Both the position numbers and the translations under genes were made by a program. Below the pieces are notes generated by a model. That model was not told the origin of the DNA and searched no databases. It saw nothing but the letters and a program-made list of their open reading frames with translations. Of a stretch of DNA of 27,667 nt, positions 23,827 through 27,667 are shown in pieces. The stretch comes from Christensenella sp964592155 (lineage in GTDB: Bacteria > Bacillota > Clostridia > Christensenellales > Christensenellaceae): NCBI GenBank assembly GCA_964592155.1, contig CAZQDA010000031.1, forward strand, positions 1 through 27,667, given 5' to 3'. Position 1 is the stretch's first letter, and the number at the start of each line of letters is the position of its first letter.

Positions 23827-24157
23827 TTGCTTTATCCTTCTTTCTTATAAATATGTGGTAAAACGAACTAGGATAGCGTTCTCCCACTTTCTTATAACGT
23901 TTGCTTCGCTCTCTTCGCGGGCGGCAACTGCGTTTCTTGCAGAACGCGCTCGCTTCGGGCTTGCTTCAGCTTTCGCCTTGCTCGCCTCGCAGCATCACTG
24001 ACCTTCGCGTTCGCTTGCTCCGCTACAGGCGGCACTCCGCTTTGTCCCCCCGCGTACCCCCTTTGCTAGCAGTCGTTTTGTTTCGCTTTCCAGCTCACAA
24101 AACCAATTAATTCCTGACGACTAACACAAGTATGAGCTTATCTTTTTCTTTCAAGGA
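23827..24157 (-). other. 331-bp nusG-rplK spacer with repeat and leader structure
   Basis: No gene is supportable in this spacer. Next to rplK is a potential leader stem GTGG...CCAC (minus strand, about 23853-23886) flanked by two copies of CTTTCTTATAA at 23840-23850 and 23887-23897. The middle (23898-24060) is a purine-rich RNA on the minus strand with many GCGAAG-type words and a GCGTT/AACGC hairpin. The diverged hairpin element (24061-24121) follows. The region resembles the spacer before hydS in word content. It may have expanded by acquiring repeats. Confidence 0.6.
24061..24121 (-). repeat. Small RNA hairpin element, copy 3
   Basis: This block aligns gap-free to 17581-17641 with 48 of 61 matches. 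The flank GTCGTCAGGAAT and the outer stem GTTTTG/CAAAAC are kept, the inner stem is GCT/AGC instead of GGC/GCC, and the loop is GGAA instead of GTAA. An outer AGTCGT/ACGACT pairing is also possible here. It lies in the nusG-rplK spacer, in the same orientation relative to transcription as the other copies. Confidence 0.55.
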
Positions 24158-24799
24158 TTAAATCCTTTTTACCTGTACAAAATCAAGCTCCACAGAGGTG
24201 TCGCGGCCAAACATGGACACCATAACGCGTACCTTTTGCCGCTCTGCGTTCACTTCTTCCACCACACCGACAAAGCTTTCCAGCGGGCCGGACGTCACAA
24301 TAACGTTGTTGCCCACCTCCACGTCGAGGTTAATGCGTACATTCTCAATTCCCATGGAACGGACTTCCGCGTCAGACAGCGGAATCGGTTTGCTCGATGG
24401 CCCTACAAACCCCGTTACGCCGCGCGTATTACGCACAACATACCATGATTCGTCCGTCAAAAACATCTTCACCATCACATAACCCGGAAACAATTTCCTT
24501 GTCACATGACGCTTCTTGCCGTTTTTCACTTCCACGGATTCTTCCATTGGAACCTTCACATCGATAATCGTATCGTGCAGATTGTGGTTTTCCACAGTCT
24601 TCAGAAGGTTGTCCATCACTTTATTTTCATAACCGGAATACGTATAGACAACATACCAATAAGGTTTATCTGTTTTTTCCTGCTTGATAAACTTCGGTTT
24701 TTCTTCCGCTTCCGGCTTTGTCGTATCCGTATTTACCTGTTCTTGCGTCTCTTCGGACGGATTCAAAACATCCTCAGAGCCGATTTTTTCATTACTCAT
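24158..24799 (-). CDS. nusG: Transcription termination/antitermination factor NusG
   Basis: The 213-residue protein has the NusG N-terminal domain (PYWYVVYTYSGYENKVMDNL; KLFPGYVMVKM; RNTRGVTGFVG) and the C-terminal KOW domain (VGNNVIVTSGPLESFVGVVEEV, ending VQVKRI). An acidic, probably disordered N-terminal extension of about 40 residues (EKIGSEDVLNPSEETQEQVN) precedes the core, as in several Firmicutes. NusG binds RNA polymerase and affects pausing and termination. I use the ATG at 24799; a GTG 6 bases earlier sits closer to the AGGAG. The gene follows secE after 13 bases, in the conserved secE-nusG-rplK-rplA order. Confidence 0.97.
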   Translation of the reverse strand: MSNEKIGSEDVLNPSEETQEQVNTDTTKPEAEEKPKFIKQEKTDKPYWYVVYTYSGYENKVMDNLLKTVENHNLHDTIIDVKVPMEESVEVKNGKKRHVTRKLFPGYVMVKMFLTDESWYVVRNTRGVTGFVGPSSKPIPLSDAEVRSMGIENVRINLDVEVGNNVIVTSGPLESFVGVVEEVNAERQKVRVMVSMFGRDTSVELDFVQVKRI

Positions 24800-24812
24800 A
24801 AACACTAAGCTC

Positions 24813-25085
24813 CTAGCTTAACAGGAAGTTCTGGAACAATGCGCCAAAGCCCCAGTCCATCAATCCCACGATCACAGCAAAAATCACAATGAACACGATT
24901 ACCGCAAACGTCGTTTTGAAAAGGTCTTTGCGGGTCGGCCATGTTACTTTCTTCACTTCGCCCCAGACGTCTTTAAAGAATCTGGCAGGACTGCGCCGTT
25001 GCTTTTTATTTTTCTTTTTGGCGAGCTTCTTCTGTTCCTTTAAATGCTTTTCTCTTTCCTCGCCCAATAATTTGGTCTTAGCCAT
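24813..25085 (-). CDS. secE: Preprotein translocase subunit SecE
   Basis: The 90-residue protein has a charged N-terminal half (KKLAKKKNKKQRRSPARFF), the conserved cytoplasmic hinge DVWGEVKKVTWPTRKDLFKTT and one transmembrane helix (about 62-84). It is the single-span type found in Firmicutes. It clamps SecY in the SecYEG channel. A GAGGTGG ribosome binding site lies 7 bases before the ATG. It lies between rpmG and nusG, as expected. Confidence 0.97.
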   Translation of the reverse strand: MAKTKLLGEEREKHLKEQKKLAKKKNKKQRRSPARFFKDVWGEVKKVTWPTRKDLFKTTFAVIVFIVIFAVIVGLMDWGFGALFQNFLLS

Positions 25086-25103
25086 CGTATTGCCACCTCA
25101 AAA

Positions 25104-25253
25104 TTATTTGGTTTCTTTATGCGCTGTATGCTTTTTACAGAATTTGCAGTACTTGGACATTTCGATTCTGTCAGGATCGTTCTTTTTGTTTTTCGTCGTA
25201 TCGTAGTTCCTTTGTTTGCATTCTGTGCAAGCCAGTGTGATTTTTGTACGCAT
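25104..25253 (-). CDS. rpmG: 50S ribosomal protein L33
   Basis: This short 49-residue protein begins MRTKITLACTECKQRNY and has the four zinc-binding cysteines of the zinc-containing L33 type (CxxC in ACTECK and CKFC). It ends HTAHKETK. The ATG follows GGAGG by 9 bases. Zinc-binding L33 variants are paired in some Firmicutes with zinc-free ones used under zinc limitation; no second copy is in the window. It is the first gene of the rpmG-secE-nusG-rplK-rplA transcript. Confidence 0.97.
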   Translation of the reverse strand: MRTKITLACTECKQRNYDTTKNKKNDPDRIEMSKYCKFCKKHTAHKETK

Positions 25254-25276
25254 GTATCCTTACCTCCGGTACATCA

Positions 25277-25316
25277 TTTTTTAGGCAATCTAAAAAAAGG
25301 CACTCTCTGCCTTTTA
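25277..25316 (-). terminator. Leader terminator with a competing hairpin before rpmG
   Basis: On the minus strand AAAAGGCA pairs with TGCCTTTT around GAGAG and runs into T7 (complement of 25292-25298), a terminator only about 10-30 bases after the predicted transcription start. The U-tract can instead pair as TTTTTTAG/CTAAAAAA (complements of 25290-25297 and 25277-25284), which would break the terminator. This arrangement suggests attenuation of the operon that encodes NusG. The structures are seen; the regulation is inferred. Confidence 0.6.
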
Positions 25317-25332
25317 TCAAAGATGCTTTAAT

Positions 25333-25361
25333 ATAATATCATTTCAGCCGCCGCTTGTCAA
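25333..25361 (-). promoter_or_regulatory. Promoter of the rpmG-secE-nusG-rplK-rplA operon
   Basis: On the minus strand TTGACA (complement of 25356-25361) and TATTAT (complement of 25333-25338) are 17 bases apart, a strong sigma-A promoter. The start site should be near 25326, giving a 73-base leader to rpmG. Confidence 0.85.
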
Positions 25362-25406
25362 TGATTTTCCCGCATTTTCAAAGCTTTTTTTCAGGTTTGG
25401 ATTTAT

Positions 25407-25430
25407 AGGGCGGGCCAAACGGCCCGCCCT
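25407..25430 (-). repeat. GC-rich hairpin after the glycosyltransferase gene
   Basis: AGGGCGGGCC (25407-25416) pairs with GGCCCGCCCT (25421-25430), loop of 4. It lies 8 bases after the stop codon of the GT2 gene, the usual terminator position, but in the minus-strand RNA the U-tract is missing. It belongs with the similar hairpins at 2880-2897 and 5685-5704. Confidence 0.55.
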
Positions 25431-25438
25431 GTTTTCAC

Positions 25439-26383
25439 TCAATCTTTCAAAACTGTTTCTATGATGTATTTTGGCCGTTTTTTTGTCTCCATATAGGCTT
25501 TTCCCACATACTCGCCAATCACGCCGATCGCAAGCAGCTGAAGCCCGCCCAAAAGCCAAATAGACATAATCATGCTCGGCCAGCCGGACTGCGTCATCCC
25601 CGCAAAATAAACCACCAGCGAATAAATGAGCATCACAAGGCTCACCACGAAAATAATCAACCCCACCGCCGTAATCATGCGGATCGGTTTAATCGAAAAG
25701 GACGTAATCCCGTCGAACGCAAAGCTGATCATCTTTTTCAGCGGGTATTTCGATTCCCCCGCAAAACGCTCTCCGCGGGAATATTCCACAATCGCCGTCT
25801 GATAGCCAATCTGCGGAACAATGCCGCGCAGAAAAAGATTGACCTCACCAAACTCCGCAAGCCCTTCCAGCGCGCGTCTTGACATCAGGCGGTAATCCGC
25901 ATGGTTGTAGACCGAATCCACACCAAAAAACCTCAAAATTTTGTAAAACGCCTGCGCGCTGCCGCGTTTGAATCCCGTATCCGTGTCGCGGCTGCTGCGC
26001 ACACCGTAAACAATGTCGCACCCATCCTTGTATTTGCGGATAAACTCATCCAGCACCTCAATGTCGTCCTGCAAGTCGGCATCCATGGAAATGGTCACGT
26101 CGCATAAATCCTTTGCGGTCATCAGTCCCGCCAAAAGCGCGTTCTGGTGTCCGCGGTTGCGCGAAAGCTTTACGCCCAGCACCTGCGGATGCTCCGCATG
26201 CAGCTGCTCAATCAATGACCACGTCTTATCTTTCGAGCCGTCGTTTACATACATAATACGGCTCTGTTCCGAAATAAGCCCCTCAGAAACCATCCTGTCA
26301 AGCTTATCGAGCAATCTTTTTGTTGTCTCGTGCAGCACCTCTTCCTCATTATAACACGGCACCACAATATAAAGTGAATCCAT
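25439..26383 (-). CDS. Family 2 glycosyltransferase, DPM1/GtrB type, membrane-bound
   Basis: The 314-residue protein is a polyprenyl-phosphate glycosyltransferase-like GT2. The nucleotide-sugar domain has VPCYNEEEVL at the start, NRGHQNALLAGL and the DxD-type SMDADLQDD near residue 95. Two transmembrane helices end the protein (about 225-250 and 262-285: MITAVGLIIFVVSLVMLIYS, IWLLGGLQLLAIGVIGEYVG). Family members transfer a sugar from a nucleotide donor to undecaprenyl phosphate at the inner membrane face, for cell-wall or teichoic acid glycosylation. The donor and final acceptor cannot be read. The ATG at 26383 has GGGGA upstream at 6 bases. No flippase or partner transferase gene is adjacent. 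Confidence 0.9.
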   Translation of the reverse strand: MDSLYIVVPCYNEEEVLHETTKRLLDKLDRMVSEGLISEQSRIMYVNDGSKDKTWSLIEQLHAEHPQVLGVKLSRNRGHQNALLAGLMTAKDLCDVTISMDADLQDDIEVLDEFIRKYKDGCDIVYGVRSSRDTDTGFKRGSAQAFYKILRFFGVDSVYNHADYRLMSRRALEGLAEFGEVNLFLRGIVPQIGYQTAIVEYSRGERFAGESKYPLKKMISFAFDGITSFSIKPIRMITAVGLIIFVVSLVMLIYSLVVYFAGMTQSGWPSMIMSIWLLGGLQLLAIGVIGEYVGKAYMETKKRPKYIIETVLKD

Positions 26384-26546
26384 TCTCGTTCCCCGCTTCA
26401 TTTACAGCGATTTAACTTAAGGCAGGTTATATAAAACGCTTACGATAAATCGCCTGCATATGCAATTGATACCAAAAGTTTGTAACCATCCTTTTGACAA
26501 ATTGCTATAATCTGTATTGTTATGGTACTATATTCCGCTTCAAGCG
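26384..26546. other. AT-rich spacer between the permease and GT2 genes
   Basis: I see no supportable gene, and no clear sigma-A promoter or terminator on the minus strand. On the plus strand TTGACA (26499-26504) and TATAAT (26511-26516) occur, but only 6 bases apart, so they do not form a promoter. Confidence 0.35.
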
Positions 26547-27476
26547 TCAACAAACAAGCACACTTTTTCTTTTCCTCCACTCCGATGTAAAGCACGACAA
26601 AATCACCATGCCGCTCGTTATTAGCAGCCGAATGATGATCTGCAGGTAAGAACTCACGCCCAAAAGGGCTGTCACATTGCCAATTGCGCACCAGACAAAC
26701 GCCAAAAGCAGCGCATACAGCACCGGAAACATCCGGTTATCAAATAACTTGCTTGCGTAAAGCGCAGCCGCCACAAACAGCAAAAATAAAATATTTTCAA
26801 AAGAAAACGCCGTGGGCGGCATCACCACCCTGAGCCGCAGGCACCAAGCACAGCCCGCCAACGCCGCAAGCGCGCCGGATACCAAATACGCAAAGAAATA
26901 AGCTTTCGGCTTTTCCTCCCGTTTTCGCTGCGTAAAGGGTACCCCCAGCGGGGTGAAAAGCACGAACAGGAACACCAATACAAGTGCGGCAACAAGCGCA
27001 ACTGCGATGACCACCGGCATTCTTCCCAGCAAAGGCGGCGGGAGATTCTGAATCAACTGATACTGCAAAAAAGTGCAAATAACACCGATTACAATTCCCA
27101 CAATCAGCGTGACCGCCCATGCGGGTAGCCTAATATGCTTGATCGCCACGGCATTTAACGCGCCAATTCCTGTGCCTACCAGTATGGCGGCAATCATTCC
27201 CGCCTCAATTCCATACTCCTGCATAAGCATTCCTGCGATCCACATACAAAGCCCCATCACAGGTAAAATAGAAAGGTCCGGCCCTTGCGCGCGCACAGAA
27301 ATAGCAATCGCGCAGGCAACCATAGCCATCATCACAGTCTGTGACCATACCACCTGTGCGTTTGCCACGCTGAAAAACTGATTGGCAAAAACTCCGAGCG
27401 CGAGCATTGCGAGCAGCAGCGCCGCCACAGGCAATATGCCCGCCACCGTATTAAAAAATGTCATTTCCCGCTTCAT
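26547..27476 (-). CDS. RbsC-like ABC transporter permease, stand-alone
   Basis: The 309-residue protein has about eight to ten hydrophobic segments and resembles permeases of sugar and nucleoside ABC transporters (RbsC, BPD_transp_2 type). Clues are RAQGPDLSILPVMGL, matching the family's GGIDLSVG block, and GTGIGALNAVAIKHIRLPAWAVTLIVG, matching the loop-plus-helix near the ATPase contact. The final helix is followed by a basic tail (SEWRKRKSVLVC). No ATPase or binding-protein gene is adjacent, so the partners are elsewhere or it has diverged from transport. The ATG follows GGGGGG at 5 bases. The gene lies directly behind the tuf terminator. Confidence 0.72.
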   Translation of the reverse strand: MKREMTFFNTVAGILPVAALLLAMLALGVFANQFFSVANAQVVWSQTVMMAMVACAIAISVRAQGPDLSILPVMGLCMWIAGMLMQEYGIEAGMIAAILVGTGIGALNAVAIKHIRLPAWAVTLIVGIVIGVICTFLQYQLIQNLPPPLLGRMPVVIAVALVAALVLVFLFVLFTPLGVPFTQRKREEKPKAYFFAYLVSGALAALAGCAWCLRLRVVMPPTAFSFENILFLLFVAAALYASKLFDNRMFPVLYALLLAFVWCAIGNVTALLGVSSYLQIIIRLLITSGMVILSCFTSEWRKRKSVLVC

Positions 27477-27497
27477 TGCTGCCCCCCTTTTTTCATT

Positions 27498-27503
27498 ATT
27501 ATA
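27498..27503 (-). promoter_or_regulatory. Possible -10 box of the permease gene
   Basis: TATAAT on the minus strand lies 22 bases before the permease ATG, directly after the tuf terminator. I find no good -35 at 16-18 bases, so confidence is low. Confidence 0.25.
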
Positions 27504-27516
27504 TCATAATCCCCGC

Positions 27517-27553
27517 AAAAAAGGAGCCATATGCAATGCATATGGCTCCTTTT
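27517..27553. terminator. Terminator after tuf
   Basis: GGAGCCATATGC pairs perfectly with GCATATGGCTCC around AAT; adding the flanking A4/T4 gives a 16-pair stem. On the minus strand it is followed by T6 (complement of 27517-27522). It ends the tuf transcript about 20 bases after the stop codon. Confidence 0.95.
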
Positions 27554-27572
27554 GTCTGCTTCTCTTTGCGGT

Positions 27573-27667
27573 TTATTCGATGACCCCGGATACCACTCCA
27601 GCGCCTACCGTTCTGCCGCCTTCACGGATTGCGAATCTCAGTCCTTCTTCGATCGCGATCGGCGTGA
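27573..27667 (-). CDS. tuf: Elongation factor Tu, C-terminal fragment at the window edge
   Basis: The last 31 codons of EF-Tu are visible, translating to TPIAIEEGLRFAIREGGRTV and then GAGVVSGVIE before a TAA stop. This is the strongly conserved C-terminal end of domain 3. The gene continues beyond 27667, so this is a partial feature. Its location next to the rpmG-secE-nusG-rplKA group fits the usual tuf neighbourhood in Clostridia, apart from the permease and GT2 genes inserted between. Confidence 0.97.
   Translation of the reverse strand, partial: TPIAIEEGLRFAIREGGRTVGAGVVSGVIE

Noticed and set aside
22882..23850. Plus-strand open frame over rplA and rplK
   Set aside because: Antisense shadow of two unmistakable ribosomal protein genes.
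26499..26516. Plus-strand promoter from TTGACA and TATAAT
   Set aside because: The boxes are only 6 bases apart, far from the required 16-18.
26440..26691. 83-codon minus-strand frame between permease and GT2
   Set aside because: It mostly overlaps the end of the permease gene in a different frame and has no ribosome binding site.

Overview
The window looks like chromosome of an anaerobic, fermentative, probably Gram-positive bacterium of the Clostridia. The evidence is a trimeric NAD-linked [FeFe]-hydrogenase, a Rex-type operator, AGGAGG-like ribosome binding sites, an agmatine deiminase operon in the Enterococcus order, and the gene order rpmG-secE-nusG-rplK-rplA. A Christensenellales-like lineage is a guess from gene content only. 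Apart from two genes at the left end, every gene I can support lies on the minus strand.

Layout. (1) 186-1896: a plus-strand MarR regulator and an SDR oxidoreductase with an unusual C-terminal extension, behind a near-perfect sigma-A promoter and closed by a bidirectional terminator. (2) 6788-1918 (minus): aguB-aguD-aguA-arcC, a complete agmatine-to-putrescine ATP-forming pathway with its antiporter. The arcC ribosome binding site lies inside a potential RNA switch. (3) 11714-6959 (minus): a hotdog thioesterase and a three-gene phosphorelay (hybrid kinase, Hpt, REC plus degenerate HD-GYP protein). (4) 12843-11723 (minus): a membrane-anchored thioredoxin overlapping a CcdA-like membrane protein. 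(5) 22534-12922 (minus): the hydrogenase region, in the order hydC-hydB-hydA, a small 2Fe-2S protein, a 595-bp hairpin-rich spacer with a 134-bp tandem repeat, a PAS-containing sensory [FeFe]-hydrogenase, a SpoIIE-type phosphatase, and a TnpB-like gene directly abutting the phosphatase gene. (6) 25361-22657 (minus): rpmG-secE-nusG-rplK-rplA with a leader terminator and a long spacer. (7) 27667-25407 (minus): the 3' end of tuf, a lone RbsC-like permease and a GT2 glycosyltransferase.

The most notable observation is the 523-residue TnpB-like protein at 13071-14642. It keeps the TnpB fold landmarks and the four-cysteine zinc ribbon, but all three expected RuvC catalytic acids appear to be replaced. 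Its start codon follows the phosphatase stop codon with no gap, and a structured 3' region ending in a strong terminator follows it. This is what a domesticated, nuclease-dead TnpB (TldR-like, RNA-guided repressor) would look like, here joined to a hydrogen-sensing signalling module. The second is a small RNA hairpin, with two copies in the hydrogenase spacer and a diverged copy between nusG and rplK, whose inner stem shows compensatory changes and whose loop stays GNRA. All of this is read by eye; no database search or folding was run.
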